Translations under genes and position numbers: made by a program | NCBI GenBank assembly: GCA_031382215.1 | Contig: JANMYQ010000054.1 | Location: 1 to 64,000 of the forward strand | DNA length: 64,000 bases | Source of the DNA: LGRD01 sp031382215 | Lineage (GTDB): Bacteria; Pseudomonadota; Gammaproteobacteria; Burkholderiales; Burkholderiaceae_C | Reading direction: 5' to 3' | Shown: one piece after another, positions 46,675-55,797 of the stretch | Numbering within the stretch: position 1 is the first letter of the stretch | How the letters are laid out: the number at the start of each line of letters is the position of its first letter | Notes under the pieces: generated by a model | The model's database searches: none | What the model saw: the letters and a program-made list of their open reading frames with translations, nothing else | Told to the model about the DNA's origin: nothing

Positions 46675-46949
46675 CAGCCAAGCCCTCCGGCGCCTTGTCG
46701 GTTTTTTTCATTGTGAGTTGAAGACCGACGCCGGCGGCTTTTGGTGGAGGAATCTTGCCGGCGGTCGGCGACAGGGAGATCGTTGTCTCGCGACAGCGAT
46801 GACGGCGGTTCGGATCTGCGGTGCAGCTTCACGCCACCGCACCAAAATGCCGGCGCGATTACAGCATGGAACTTCGCCGTTGGCGCCGTTGGCGCCGTGG
46901 CTGGACCGCAAGATCGCGCATAATTCCGCCGCGGCGCGTCATGCGTCGC
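46675..46949. other. Divergent intergenic region upstream of the riboswitch
   Basis: No gene is visible. It holds a short tandem repeat of GTTGGCGCC (46879-46896), a stem TGCGGTG/CACCGCA near 46818-46843, and CATAAT at 46919-46924, a plausible -10 box that would start the transcript about 25 nt before the riboswitch. No convincing -35 box accompanies it. Confidence 0.4.
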
Positions 46950-47040
46950 AATCGCTAGGGGTGTTGAAGGCCGACAGGCCTTCGACTGAGAAAGTCCCTT
47001 TGAACCTGATTGAGGTAATCCTCGCGCAGGGAAGCAAGTT
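46950..47040 (+). ncRNA. TPP riboswitch (THI element)
   Basis: The conserved aptamer landmarks are present in order: GGGGTG at about 46958, CTGAGA (46986-46991), the AACCTGAT box (47003-47010) and GCGCAGGGAAG (47024-47034), with a P3 stem GGCC-GACA-GGCC. It ends 64 nt before the ATG of the TonB receptor gene. No clear terminator follows, so control is probably at translation initiation. Thiamin pyrophosphate binding would lower expression. Confidence 0.92.
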
Positions 47041-47103
47041 CAGCGTGCCGCGTTCTGTGGTGCGCTCGACCCGCCGACCTGCCATCGAACTCTGGAACCC
47101 ACG

Positions 47104-49257
47104 ATGGCACGCTTTTCTCGTCTTTCACTTTCACCGATGATCGCCGCGACGCTGATTGCTGCAGCACCTGTCGGGGCGCAGACAAGCGCCTCCACACAAC
47201 TCGCGCCAGTCACCGTGACCGGTCGCTCGTATCCGACCGTGAGCGTCGGTGGCTGGGGCGACGTGCCCTTGGGGCGCGCGCCGCTGCAAGGCAGCGTGTT
47301 CAGCGCCGAGCAGTTGAAGGACAACGGCGTGCAACGCCTGTCCGACCTGACCGGCTTCGACCCCGCCTTGAGCGACGCCTACAACACCGAGGGCTACTGG
47401 GACTACCTGACCGTGCGTGGCTTCGTGCTCGACAACCGCTTCAACTTCCGCCGCGACGGCCTGCCGATCAGCGCCGAAACGTCGATCCCACTGGACAACA
47501 AGGCGCGGATCGAAGTGCTCAAAGGCGCCAGCGGCATCCAAGCCGGCACTAGTGCACCGGGCGGGCTGGTCAATTACGTCGTCAAGCGGCCGGGCAACGA
47601 AGATCTCACCTCGGCATCGTTCGAATGGCGCCAGTCGGCCAGCTTCACGACGGCGCTCGACCTGAGCCGTCGCTTCGGCACCGACCGCGTCTTCGGCCTG
47701 CGCGTGAACGCCGCGGCGGCCAGCCTGGACCCGCGCGTGCCGGCCGCGCAAGGCAAGCGCCACATACTGGCGCTGGCCGGCGACTGGCGCCTGGGCGCCG
47801 ACACGCTGCTTGAGGCCGAAGTCGAAACCAGCCACCGATTGCAGCCCAGCGTGCCTGGCTTCAGCATGCTGGGCAACAGCGTGCCCTCGGCCGGCGATCC
47901 ACGGATCAACCTGAACAACCAGCCGTGGTCGCTGCCGGTGGTGTTCGACGCCAATACCGCGTCGCTGCGCCTGCAGCAGCGCCTGAGCGCCGACTGGCGC
48001 TTCAGCGCGCACCTGGCTAGCCAGCGGCTGAAGACCGACGACCGCATCGCCTTCCCGTTCGGCTGCTTCAGCCCCGACCCGGCCCCCGACGGCACCTACT
48101 ACGCTGACCGCTACTGCCCCGACGGAACGTTCGACCTGTACGACTTTCGCAGCGAGAACGAACGCCGCCGCAGCGACGCGCTGGACCTGTCGTTCACCGG
48201 CAAGCTGAGCACCGGTGCAGTGCGCCACGACCTGACTTTTGGCGCGCTGAGCAGCCGGGTCGAGAACCGCTTCCAGCGCCAGGCCTTCAACTACGCCGGC
48301 ACCGGCAACGTGCAAGGCACCGCCATCACGCCGGCCGCGCCCGACCTGACCGACGAGAACACGAACCGCGACGAACGCTCCACCGAGCTCTACGCACGCG
48401 ACGCGGTCGGCATCACCCCCGAGCTGACCGCCTGGCTGGGCCTGCGCCACACCCGTCTCCAGCGCGAAAGCGTTCGCACCGACGGCTCGCGCGCGACCGG
48501 CTACACGCAGAGCTTTTCGACACCGTGGCTGGCGCTGAGCTACGCACTCACAACCGATCAACTTGTCTATGCAAGCTGGGGCCAGGGCGTCGAGTCCGAC
48601 GTGGTGCCCGGCCGCGCGCGCTACATCAATAGCGGCGAGGCCTTGCCTGCGATCAAGAGCCGCCAGATCGAACTCGGCCTGAAGGGCAGCACCGAGGCGC
48701 TGGAGTGGGGGCTGGCATGGTTCGACATCCGCCGCCCGCAGTTCGCCGACTTCGGCGCCTGCGATGTGGACGGCAGTTGCACCCGCCAGGCCGACGGCAG
48801 CGCACGCCACCGCGGCGTTGAAGCCAGCGGCGCCTGGCGCAGTGACGCCTGGCTGCTGCGCGGCGGCCTGCAAGCGTTGCAAGCGCGCCGCGAGGGCAGC
48901 CAGGTTGCCGCCCTCAACGGCCTGGAGCCGATCAACGTGCCGGCGCAGACACTCAAGCTGCAAGCCGTCTACAGCGTGCCCCAGGTCGTCGGGTTGTCGC
49001 TGCAGGCCGGGTTCACGCACGAGAGCCGCCGAATGGTGCTGCCCGACAACAGCGCCAGCATCCCGGGCTGGAGCCGTGTCGATCTGGCCGCACGCTGGCA
49101 GGGCAAATTCGACGCGACCACCGTGACCTGGCGCGCCGGCATCGACAACCTGTTCGACAAGCGCGCCTGGCGCGAATCGCCCTACCAGTTCAGCCACGCC
49201 TACCTGTTCCCGCTTGCGCCTCGCACCTTGCGCGCGTCGATGCAGATCGACCTCTAG
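47104..49257 (+). CDS. TonB-dependent outer-membrane receptor under TPP control
   Basis: A 717-residue receptor: signal peptide ending near VGAQ, a TonB-box-like LAPVTVTGR, a plug domain (LTVRGFVLDNRFNFRRDGLP, IEVLKGASGIQAGTSAPGGLVNYV) and a 22-strand barrel ending RASMQIDL. By sequence it is of the siderophore-receptor (FhuA/FecA-like) style, but the TPP riboswitch in its leader points to thiamin or a thiamin precursor as substrate, as for the Omr1-type thiamin-regulated receptors predicted in proteobacteria. ATG 47104 gives the signal peptide. Confidence 0.9.
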   Translation: MARFSRLSLSPMIAATLIAAAPVGAQTSASTQLAPVTVTGRSYPTVSVGGWGDVPLGRAPLQGSVFSAEQLKDNGVQRLSDLTGFDPALSDAYNTEGYWDYLTVRGFVLDNRFNFRRDGLPISAETSIPLDNKARIEVLKGASGIQAGTSAPGGLVNYVVKRPGNEDLTSASFEWRQSASFTTALDLSRRFGTDRVFGLRVNAAAASLDPRVPAAQGKRHILALAGDWRLGADTLLEAEVETSHRLQPSVPGFSMLGNSVPSAGDPRINLNNQPWSLPVVFDANTASLRLQQRLSADWRFSAHLASQRLKTDDRIAFPFGCFSPDPAPDGTYYADRYCPDGTFDLYDFRSENERRRSDALDLSFTGKLSTGAVRHDLTFGALSSRVENRFQRQAFNYAGTGNVQGTAITPAAPDLTDENTNRDERSTELYARDAVGITPELTAWLGLRHTRLQRESVRTDGSRATGYTQSFSTPWLALSYALTTDQLVYASWGQGVESDVVPGRARYINSGEALPAIKSRQIELGLKGSTEALEWGLAWFDIRRPQFADFGACDVDGSCTRQADGSARHRGVEASGAWRSDAWLLRGGLQALQARREGSQVAALNGLEPINVPAQTLKLQAVYSVPQVVGLSLQAGFTHESRRMVLPDNSASIPGWSRVDLAARWQGKFDATTVTWRAGIDNLFDKRAWRESPYQFSHAYLFPLAPRTLRASMQIDL

Positions 49258-49290
49258 AGTTGTCCGGCCTGAGAGCCCGAGGAAGCTGGC

Positions 49291-49296
49291 TATAAT
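49291..49296 (+). promoter_or_regulatory. -10 box of tRNA-Asn
   Basis: A perfect TATAAT stands 10 bp before the 5' end of the tRNA. No good -35 box is found at the usual distance. Confidence 0.55.
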
Positions 49297-49306
49297 TCAA
49301 GGCTGT

Positions 49307-49382
49307 TCCTCGATAGCTCAGTTGGTAGAGCGCCGGACTGTTAATCCGTAGGTCCCTGGTTCGAGCCCAGGTCGAGGAGCCA
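49307..49382 (+). tRNA. tRNA-Asn (GTT)
   Basis: A 76-nt cloverleaf: acceptor TCCTCGA/TCGAGGA, D-arm with AGCTCAGTTGGTAGAGC, anticodon GTT at 49340-49342, T-arm with GGTTCGAGCC, discriminator G and encoded CCA (49380-49382). The tRNA is intact and is followed by a terminator and then by the catabolic cluster. Confidence 0.97.
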
Positions 49383-49390
49383 AAAATGAC

Positions 49391-49431
49391 GGGGGTTAGC
49401 TGGTTAAGACCCGCTAACCCCTTTGTCTTTT
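49391..49431 (+). terminator. Intrinsic terminator after tRNA-Asn
   Basis: GGGGTTAGC (49392-49400) and GCTAACCCC (49413-49421) form a 9-bp stem with a 12-nt loop, followed by TTTGTCTTTT. It begins 9 nt after the tRNA. Confidence 0.85.
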
Positions 49432-49543
49432 CTGAGGCCCGTGTCCTGTTCGTGTCCGAAATTTCCGGTGCAGGTCCCGGTGGTCAAAGTTCGGCCGGCG
49501 CGGACAGACCGCGGCGGGATGCCAGCGCGAGGCGGCATGTTGC

Positions 49544-50317
49544 TCAGCGAAGCAGGCCGTCCTTCACGCCACCGTCGGCGACGAGCACCTGCCCGGTCAT
49601 GAACGACGATTCCTCGGAAGCGAGAAACAGCACGACGTTGGCGATGTCCCGTGCCTCGCCGACGCGACGCAACGCCGTCTGTTGCCGGTACAGATCGTGG
49701 TACGCAGCCAGTTCGGCGGGCGTTCGGCGCGACAGGCCCATCTCCGTATGGATGACGCCCGGTGCGACGACGTTGACGTTGATCCCGTGCTCGCCAAGTG
49801 CCAACGCCATCACCCGAGTCAGGTTGTTGACCCCCGCCTTGGCCGACGCGTAGTTGGCCATCGTCGGGTTGCGCGCTCCCAGGCCCGACAGCGACGAGAC
49901 GTTGACGATCTTGCCGGACTTTCGCGCCACCATGTGCCTGGCGACCGTCTGGCCGCACAGGAACGTGCCCTTCAGATCGACGTCCATGACGGCGTCCCAG
50001 TCTTCCTCCGTCATCTCGAGGAAGGGTGCGAAGCGCGTGATGCCGGCATTGCAGACGAGGATGTCGATGCGGCCGAAAGTCTCGATCGCCGCGGTCACCA
50101 TGCGGTCGACATCGGCCTTCTTCGACACGTCCCCCGTGACTGTCAACGTGCGCCGGCCGAGTGTGGCGATCTCCGCGGCCAACCGCTCGAGGTTCGGCGC
50201 GGTCAGTGCATTCGCGACGATGTCGGCCCCTTCGCGCGCCAGTGTCAGCGCGATCTCCTTGCCGATGCCGCGCGCTGCCCCCGTGACCAACGCCACCTTC
50301 CCGTCCAGCTTGCCCAT
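49544..50317 (-). CDS. Short-chain dehydrogenase/reductase (FabG-like)
   Basis: A 257-residue SDR: cofactor motif TGAARGIG (residues 12-19), NAG, catalytic Ser in NVSSLSG and YxxxK as YASAK. The C-terminus GQVLVADGGVKDG is classical. It is the last minus-strand gene of the cluster and is divergent from the next SDR across a 231-bp region with a GTTAGCCGAAC palindrome. Substrate unknown; a sugar or hydroxyacid is likely from context. Confidence 0.88.
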   Translation of the reverse strand: MGKLDGKVALVTGAARGIGKEIALTLAREGADIVANALTAPNLERLAAEIATLGRRTLTVTGDVSKKADVDRMVTAAIETFGRIDILVCNAGITRFAPFLEMTEEDWDAVMDVDLKGTFLCGQTVARHMVARKSGKIVNVSSLSGLGARNPTMANYASAKAGVNNLTRVMALALGEHGINVNVVAPGVIHTEMGLSRRTPAELAAYHDLYRQQTALRRVGEARDIANVVLFLASEESSFMTGQVLVADGGVKDGLLR

Positions 50318-50430
50318 GTCGATCGCTCCGCATCGATGCCCTGTCGCAGTCTCTGCGATGCGGGCCGCGCTGCGCGTCGCGAGTTCTTTCCCGGAGGTAA
50401 GCCTCCCTGACCCGCGCGCCGAACCGGGCG

Positions 50431-50441
50431 GTTAGCCGAAC
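50431..50441. promoter_or_regulatory. GTTnGnCnAAC palindrome, copy 1
   Basis: GTTAGCCGAAC lies between two divergent SDR genes, 114 bp from one start and 108 bp from the other. It matches the palindrome also found before the transporter ATPase gene and the CoA-transferase gene. A shared regulator site is inferred. Confidence 0.4.
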
Positions 50442-50548
50442 ACGCCGCGACAATCAGAAGAACCGACTGGCGGCCATGCGTTCGAACGCGCACAGTCGAT
50501 ACGCCCCCAGTGCGGTGGCGACTTTGCGGGCGCATAAAGGAGGCCACC

Positions 50549-51328
50549 ATGGATAACGCAGGGCGCGCGGCGAAGACGGCCCGGGTGGCCGTCGTGACGG
50601 GGGCAGCCATCGGGATCGGCGCGGCCACCGCACGGCGGCTGTCGCGGGATGGACTGGCCTGCGTACTGGTGGACCGTTCCCCTGAAGTCGAACGCATCGC
50701 CAACGAGATCGCGGATGACACCGGCACCGCAACCCACGCCTTCGTCGTCGACCTCACCGACGAAGCGCAGATCATTGCGCTGGTAAAGTCGGTCGAGCAA
50801 CGCCTGGGCCGCATCGACGTGCTGGTCAATAACGCGGGCGTGAGCCCGAAGCGCGCGGGTGGCAAGTACACGATCGAGGAGATCGATGTGGCGCAGTGGC
50901 AGCAGGTGCTCGCGATCAACCTGACTGCGCCGTTCCTGCTGTGCCGCGAGGTGCTGCCCGGCATGCGGCAGCGGGGCTGGGGCCGCATCGTCAACCTCGC
51001 GTCGGCGGGAGGGCGCACCAGCTCGCCGGTGGTCAGCGCGCATTACGCGGCAAGCAAGGCCGGCATCCTCGGCTTCACGCGCACGCTCGCGTTCGAGGCC
51101 GCGCCTCACGGTATCACGGCCAACTGCCTGTCGCCGGGGCCGATCGAGACGGCGATGTCGGGCGCGTCGTCGCCCGAGGCGATCGCCGCATTCACCGCCA
51201 CGATCCCGATGAGGCGCTACGGCCGGCCGTCTGAGGTGGCGGACGCGATCGCGTTCCTCGCCTCCGACGAAGCGTCGTTCATCACCGGCGCGATCCTCGA
51301 CGTCACCGGCGGCCGCTTCATGCCCTGA
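50549..51328 (+). CDS. Short-chain dehydrogenase/reductase
   Basis: A 259-residue SDR with TGAAIGIG, NNAGVSP, NLASAGG and YAASK motifs and the end GAILDVTGGRFMP. The ATG at 50549 has a strong AAAGGAGG ribosome site (50536-50543). It is the only plus-strand gene in the cluster, convergent with the lactonase-like gene 26 bp downstream. Sequence style is that of 3-oxoacyl-ACP reductase-like sugar/alcohol dehydrogenases. Confidence 0.88.
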   Translation: MDNAGRAAKTARVAVVTGAAIGIGAATARRLSRDGLACVLVDRSPEVERIANEIADDTGTATHAFVVDLTDEAQIIALVKSVEQRLGRIDVLVNNAGVSPKRAGGKYTIEEIDVAQWQQVLAINLTAPFLLCREVLPGMRQRGWGRIVNLASAGGRTSSPVVSAHYAASKAGILGFTRTLAFEAAPHGITANCLSPGPIETAMSGASSPEAIAAFTATIPMRRYGRPSEVADAIAFLASDEASFITGAILDVTGGRFMP

Positions 51329-51354
51329 TCCCGGCGGCGTTTGCGCCGCACCGA

Positions 51355-52203
51355 TCAGCGCGGCCCAGTGCCTTCGACATTCACCCGCACGCTGAACACC
51401 GCCGCCCGGCGCTCGCCGGCCACGAGTTGGGGCACGGTGCCGCGGTACACCGTGCAGAAGAGCTGGCGACCATGGTCCCCGCCGAGGATGCAGGAGACGC
51501 CGCAGCCGTCGAACGCGATCACGTCGGTGACCGTGCCGCCGTCCAGCACCCGAATGAATTCGCCGGTGTTGAAGCAGCCGACCCAGATGCCGCCGGCCGC
51601 GTCGGCGCAGAGGCCGTCCGGCTGGCGCGCGCCGAGGTCGGCGAAGGTGCGCCGGCCGGTGAGCAGGCCTTGCGCATCAATGTCGAAGGCGATCAGGCGC
51701 CCCGCCCAGGTCTCGGCGACGACGAGCGTGCGACCGCCGTTCACGATCACGGCGCCGTTCGGGAACTCGACGCCGCTGGCGGCGACGCGGATCGAGCCGT
51801 CGGGGTCGACGCGGTGGATGTCGGTCGTCTTGCGCGCCTCGCCCGCGTCGTAGTCGTAGCCGAAGTTGCCGACGTAGATGCGGCCCAGGCGGTCCACCGC
51901 GAAGTCGTTGACGTCGCCGGTGGCGTGACCCGACAGGTCCGCGTACTCGACGATCGAATGGCCATCGATGCGCATCAGCCTGCGGTCTTTCGACGATACG
52001 ACGATCGGCGTGCCGTCCGGCAGGAAACCGAGGCCCGAGGGGCGATGCGGCACGGTGCAGATCTGCTCGCGCGCGCCACCCGGGCCGAGCGCATAGACGC
52101 GGTGGTCGAACACGTCCGACACCCACAGCCGCCCGTCATGCCAGCGCGGCGCCTCGAGGAATATGAAGTCCTCGGCGTAGAGGGTCGGTGCGAGTCGCGC
52201 CAT
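51355..52203 (-). CDS. SMP-30/gluconolactonase family protein
   Basis: A 282-residue six-bladed propeller hydrolase. Family segments: FLEAPRWHDGRLWVSD at the N-terminus (with the metal Glu), FPNGAVIVNGGRTLVVAET in the middle, and RQPDGLCADAAGGIWVG. Such enzymes open sugar lactones made by sugar dehydrogenases, which fits the SDR genes on both sides. It lies 23 bp after the next SDR gene on the same strand. Confidence 0.88.
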   Translation of the reverse strand: MARLAPTLYAEDFIFLEAPRWHDGRLWVSDVFDHRVYALGPGGAREQICTVPHRPSGLGFLPDGTPIVVSSKDRRLMRIDGHSIVEYADLSGHATGDVNDFAVDRLGRIYVGNFGYDYDAGEARKTTDIHRVDPDGSIRVAASGVEFPNGAVIVNGGRTLVVAETWAGRLIAFDIDAQGLLTGRRTFADLGARQPDGLCADAAGGIWVGCFNTGEFIRVLDGGTVTDVIAFDGCGVSCILGGDHGRQLFCTVYRGTVPQLVAGERRAAVFSVRVNVEGTGPR

Positions 52204-52226
52204 CGGTGCCTCCGCTGCGAAGCGGC

Positions 52227-52970
52227 TTACCAGCCGCCGTCGACCTGGATGTTCTGGCCGGTGATCAGGTCGGACTGCGAGGTCGACAGGAACACCGCGA
52301 GGTTGGCGATGTCGACCGCATGGATGCGCTTCTTCATGCTCTGGTTCTCGAGGATCCACTGGTGGTATTCCTCGCGCTTGTCGCCGCGGTCGCGGAACTC
52401 CGCGTCCGACACCACCGCACCGGGCGAGATGCCGTTGACGTTGATGCAGTGCGCGCCGAGCTCGCGGGCCAGGCCCTTGATCAGGCCATACATCGCGCCC
52501 TTGGAGGCGATGTAGGGCACGTAGCCTTCCCAGCGACCGGTGAGCGTCAGCGAGGTCACATTGACGATCTTGCCGTAGTTGCGCGGGATCATCGCCTTGC
52601 TGACCGCACGCGACAGCACGAACACGGCCGACGAGTTGACGCGAACCTGGTCTTCGTACTCCTCGATGCTGAACTTCTCGAAGCTCTTGAAGATGACGAG
52701 CGCCGCGTTGTTCACGAGCACGTCGATGCCACCCACCTCGTCGGCGAGTTTGCCGACGGCAGCCTCGGTTTCGGCGAGCTTGTTGAGATCGCAGCCGTAG
52801 TAGCGCACGCCCTTGGCGATCTTGTCGAGGGTGGCCTGTGCGTCGGGCATGCCGGGGCGGTCGAGCGCGATCACGCTCGCGCCCTCCTCCGCGTAGCGCT
52901 TGACCATCGCCTGGCCGATGGTGCCGAGCGCCCCGGTGATCAGGACCTTCTTGCCGTCGAGTTGACCCAT
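52227..52970 (-). CDS. Short-chain dehydrogenase/reductase
   Basis: A 247-residue SDR. The cofactor loop is TGALGTIG (residues 12-19), a variant with Leu-Gly-Thr in place of the usual small/basic residues. The active site is NVTSLTL with YIASK; the C-terminus is TGQNIQVDGGW. It lies between the permease gene and the lactonase gene and may oxidise the transported sugar. Confidence 0.88.
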   Translation of the reverse strand: MGQLDGKKVLITGALGTIGQAMVKRYAEEGASVIALDRPGMPDAQATLDKIAKGVRYYGCDLNKLAETEAAVGKLADEVGGIDVLVNNAALVIFKSFEKFSIEEYEDQVRVNSSAVFVLSRAVSKAMIPRNYGKIVNVTSLTLTGRWEGYVPYIASKGAMYGLIKGLARELGAHCINVNGISPGAVVSDAEFRDRGDKREEYHQWILENQSMKKRIHAVDIANLAVFLSTSQSDLITGQNIQVDGGW

Positions 52971-52996
52971 GTTCGTGTTCTCCCGTGATGTGGTTT

Positions 52997-54226
52997 TCAG
53001 TGCGACTTGCTGCGCCCGCTGCCACCGACGGTGTAGATCGCCGCGGCGATGACGATGACGGTGCCTTCGATCAGGCCCTGGTAGTTCGCCCCGAGATTGA
53101 GCATGTTGAAGCCGTTGGTCAGCGTGAACAGCAGCAGCGCACCGGCGAGTGTCTTGACCACGCTGCCGGCGCCGCCGAAGAGCGACGTGCCGCCCAGGAT
53201 GGCCGACGCGATGACGGTGAGCTCCGCACCCTGCAATGCCGCCGGGTTGATCGAGCGCAGCCGTGCCGCAAACATCACGCCGGCGAAACCCGCTGCCGCG
53301 CTGCAGAGGATGAAGGCCGCCATGCGGTAGCGCCTGACGTTGATGCCCGACAGGCGCGCCGCTTCCGGGTTACCGCCGACCGCGTACACCCTCCTGCCGA
53401 TGGTGGTGAAGGTGAGAACGAACCAGACGGCCGCCGCGAACACGACCATGTAGATCACCGCCTTCGACACCGACAGCGCCTCACCGCCGAACCATCCGGC
53501 GGCGAGCGCGCACAACCCACCGGCCACCATGCCCACCGAGGCCGGCGACACGCGGCGGCCCTCACGGCGCAGCCGCATCGCCAGCACCCCGCCCGCAGCG
53601 ACCAGGAGCGCGCCGAGGGCGAGCAGCGGCGTGGCGATGGCGATCCGGCCGGACTCGAATGCGCGCATGGCGGCGATCACATCGGTGTCTTCGACCGAGA
53701 GAGAACGCCCGTCGGTGTAGATCAGCACCACGCCACGGATCGCCGTCAGCGTGCCGAGCGTGACGATGAAGGCGTTGATGCCGAGGTACTGCACGATCGA
53801 CCCGTTGAGCAGCCCGGCCAGCACCGAGACCAGCATCGCGACGCCCACCGCAGGCCAGAAACCGAGCCTGTCCGCCAGCCCGATCAGCAGCACCGCCGCG
53901 AGTGCCGCGACCGAGGCGACCGAGAGGTCGAAGTTGCCGGTGATCAGGATCACCGTCATCGCGATCGCCATGATGGCCGTCAGCGACGACTGGTGCAGCA
54001 CGTTGGTCACGTTCTGCATGCTGAGGTAGTTGACCCGCCCGGTGTAGCCGCTGGCCACGGCCAGGATCAGCACGAGCAGGATCAACGCGTAGTACACGCC
54101 CATCTCGCGCAGGCCGAACAGTCGGCGCCAGTCGTGTGCGGCCGCCGGTGCCGGTGCCGCGGGGCGGGTGCCGTCGGCAGCCTCCGGCGGCGTCGCTTTG
54201 TGAAGTTCCTGAGTCGTCAGTGCCAT
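52997..54226 (-). CDS. Ribose/xylose-type ABC transporter permease
   Basis: A 409-residue permease of the BPD_transp_2 (RbsC/XylH) family. Landmarks are ITGNFDLSVASVAALAAVL, INAFIVTLGTLTAIRGVVL, and AVGGNPEAARLSGINV with ILGGTSLFGGAGSV. The length, over 400 with an internal segment containing RLRREGRR, resembles XylH more than RbsC. The start overlaps the end of the ATPase gene by 10 bp. Confidence 0.9.
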   Translation of the reverse strand: MALTTQELHKATPPEAADGTRPAAPAPAAAHDWRRLFGLREMGVYYALILLVLILAVASGYTGRVNYLSMQNVTNVLHQSSLTAIMAIAMTVILITGNFDLSVASVAALAAVLLIGLADRLGFWPAVGVAMLVSVLAGLLNGSIVQYLGINAFIVTLGTLTAIRGVVLIYTDGRSLSVEDTDVIAAMRAFESGRIAIATPLLALGALLVAAGGVLAMRLRREGRRVSPASVGMVAGGLCALAAGWFGGEALSVSKAVIYMVVFAAAVWFVLTFTTIGRRVYAVGGNPEAARLSGINVRRYRMAAFILCSAAAGFAGVMFAARLRSINPAALQGAELTVIASAILGGTSLFGGAGSVVKTLAGALLLFTLTNGFNMLNLGANYQGLIEGTVIVIAAAIYTVGGSGRSKSH

Positions 54227-55776
54227 GGCGTTTCGGTCGGTTGGCTGCCAGGGGCCTGGGGCGTCAGCCCGCCCGCCAGCAGGATCAGTTCGTGTTCGGA
54301 GGTCTCCTCCTGCCGGCGCTGGGCCACACAACGCCCGTCGCGCATCACCAGGATGCGTTCGCACACCGCGAGCAGTTCCTCGAACTCGGAGGAGACAACC
54401 AGCACCGCCATGCCCGCGGCCGAGAGCTCGCGCACGAGGCGCAGGATGTCGGTCTTGGCGCCGATGTCGATGCCGGCCGTCGGCTCGTCGAGCAGCAGCA
54501 CCTTGGCGTCGCTGAACAACCACTTGGCGATCGTCACCTTCTGCGCATTGCCGCCGCTCAGTTCGGTGACGAGCGCCTCCGGCGACGGTGCCTTGATCTT
54601 CAGCCGACGGATCGCTTCCGCGCCGCGCTCCACCTCGGTGCGGCGCACCGGCAACCAGCGCCGCCACGACACGTTCTCCAGCGCCGGCAGCGTGGTGTTG
54701 CGCCAGACCTCGAACAGCGGCACGAGGCCCTGGCGGTTGCGATCTTCCGGCACCAGGGCGATGCCGGCGCGCACCGCAGCGGCCGTCGAACGCGCCACCG
54801 TCTTGCCGGCCACGGCAACCTCGCCGGTCGCCTGCGGGTCGGCGCCGAAGATCGCGTGCAGCAGTTCGCTGCGCCCCGAGCCCAGCAGCCCGGCGATGCC
54901 CACCACCTCGCCGGCGGCGAGCGTCAGCGAGATCGGCGCCAGCTTGCCGGGGGACGCCAGCTCGCGCAATTCCAGCACCAACGGGGCATCGGCACGGTGG
55001 GCCTGCACCTCGCTGCGCTCCATCGCCACCAGCTGGCGGCCGACGATGGCTTCAGCCAGCCGCGCCTCGTCCATGTCGGACGTCTCGGCGCGCAGCACCG
55101 CCTGGCCGTCGCGCAGGATGGTCAGGCAATCGGTCAACGCCATCACCTCGTCGAGGAAGTGCGAGACGAAAAGAATCGCCTTCTGGTCGATGCGTGACAG
55201 CCGCCGCACCGTCGAATACACCAGCTCGCGCTCGTCGCTCGCGAGCGACGCGGTCGGCTCGTCCATCACGATCAGCTCGGCGCCGGTGCCGAGCGCCTGG
55301 AAGATCGCGACCATCTGGCGCTGGCCGATCGACAGGTCACTGACCAGCGCATCCGGGTCGAGCCGGTACCCGACGCGTTCGCACAGTTCCGCGTAGCGGG
55401 TGCGGTAGGCCGCATCGCGGCGCCAGAGCCCCCCGTCGCCGAGGAACACGTTCTCGAGCACCGAGAGCGTCGGCACCAGCGGGATGTGCTGGTGGATCGT
55501 CGCGACGCCCATCGCGTTCGCTTCCTTGGGCGTCGACCATCGCACGGTCTCGCCCTTCCAGACGATCTTCCCGTCCGACGCCGGGAAGGCGCCGGACAGG
55601 ATCTTGATGAGCGTCGACTTGCCGGCGCCGTTCGCACCGAGCAGGCCATGGACCTTGCCGCGTTCGATCGTCAGATCGACGCCGCGCAGCGCCACGACCG
55701 CGCCGCTGAGGAAGGACTTCTTAAGCCCTTCAAGACGCATCAGCGGGACGTTCCCGGTCGCGTCCATGACGCCCAT
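54217..55776 (-). CDS. Sugar ABC transporter ATPase with two ABC domains (RbsA/XylG/MglA type)
   Basis: A 519-residue double ABC protein. First domain: GANGAGKST, LSIGQRQM signature and IVMDEPTASLA. Second domain: the degenerate Walker A GLLGSGRSE typical of this family, LSGGNAQKV signature and LLLDEPTAGIDIGAK. It powers uptake with the following permease and the preceding receptor. A GTTCGGCTAAG palindrome lies directly before its start. Confidence 0.92.
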   Translation of the reverse strand: MGVMDATGNVPLMRLEGLKKSFLSGAVVALRGVDLTIERGKVHGLLGANGAGKSTLIKILSGAFPASDGKIVWKGETVRWSTPKEANAMGVATIHQHIPLVPTLSVLENVFLGDGGLWRRDAAYRTRYAELCERVGYRLDPDALVSDLSIGQRQMVAIFQALGTGAELIVMDEPTASLASDERELVYSTVRRLSRIDQKAILFVSHFLDEVMALTDCLTILRDGQAVLRAETSDMDEARLAEAIVGRQLVAMERSEVQAHRADAPLVLELRELASPGKLAPISLTLAAGEVVGIAGLLGSGRSELLHAIFGADPQATGEVAVAGKTVARSTAAAVRAGIALVPEDRNRQGLVPLFEVWRNTTLPALENVSWRRWLPVRRTEVERGAEAIRRLKIKAPSPEALVTELSGGNAQKVTIAKWLFSDAKVLLLDEPTAGIDIGAKTDILRLVRELSAAGMAVLVVSSEFEELLAVCERILVMRDGRCVAQRRQEETSEHELILLAGGLTPQAPGSQPTETPWH

Positions 55777-55780
55777 TTCC

Positions 55781-55791
55781 GTTCGGCTAAG
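55781..55791. promoter_or_regulatory. GTTnGnCnAAC palindrome, copy 2 (one mismatch)
   Basis: GTTCGGCTAAG lies in the 21-bp gap between the receptor gene and the ATPase gene, so it could only act inside the operon or be fortuitous. It differs from the palindrome in its last base. Confidence 0.25.
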
Positions 55792-55797
55792 CCTGAA

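Noticed and set aside
49383..49540. Possible integrase attachment site just after tRNA-Asn
   Set aside because: No second copy of the tRNA 3' end and no integrase gene are inside the window, so an att site is not listed as a feature.
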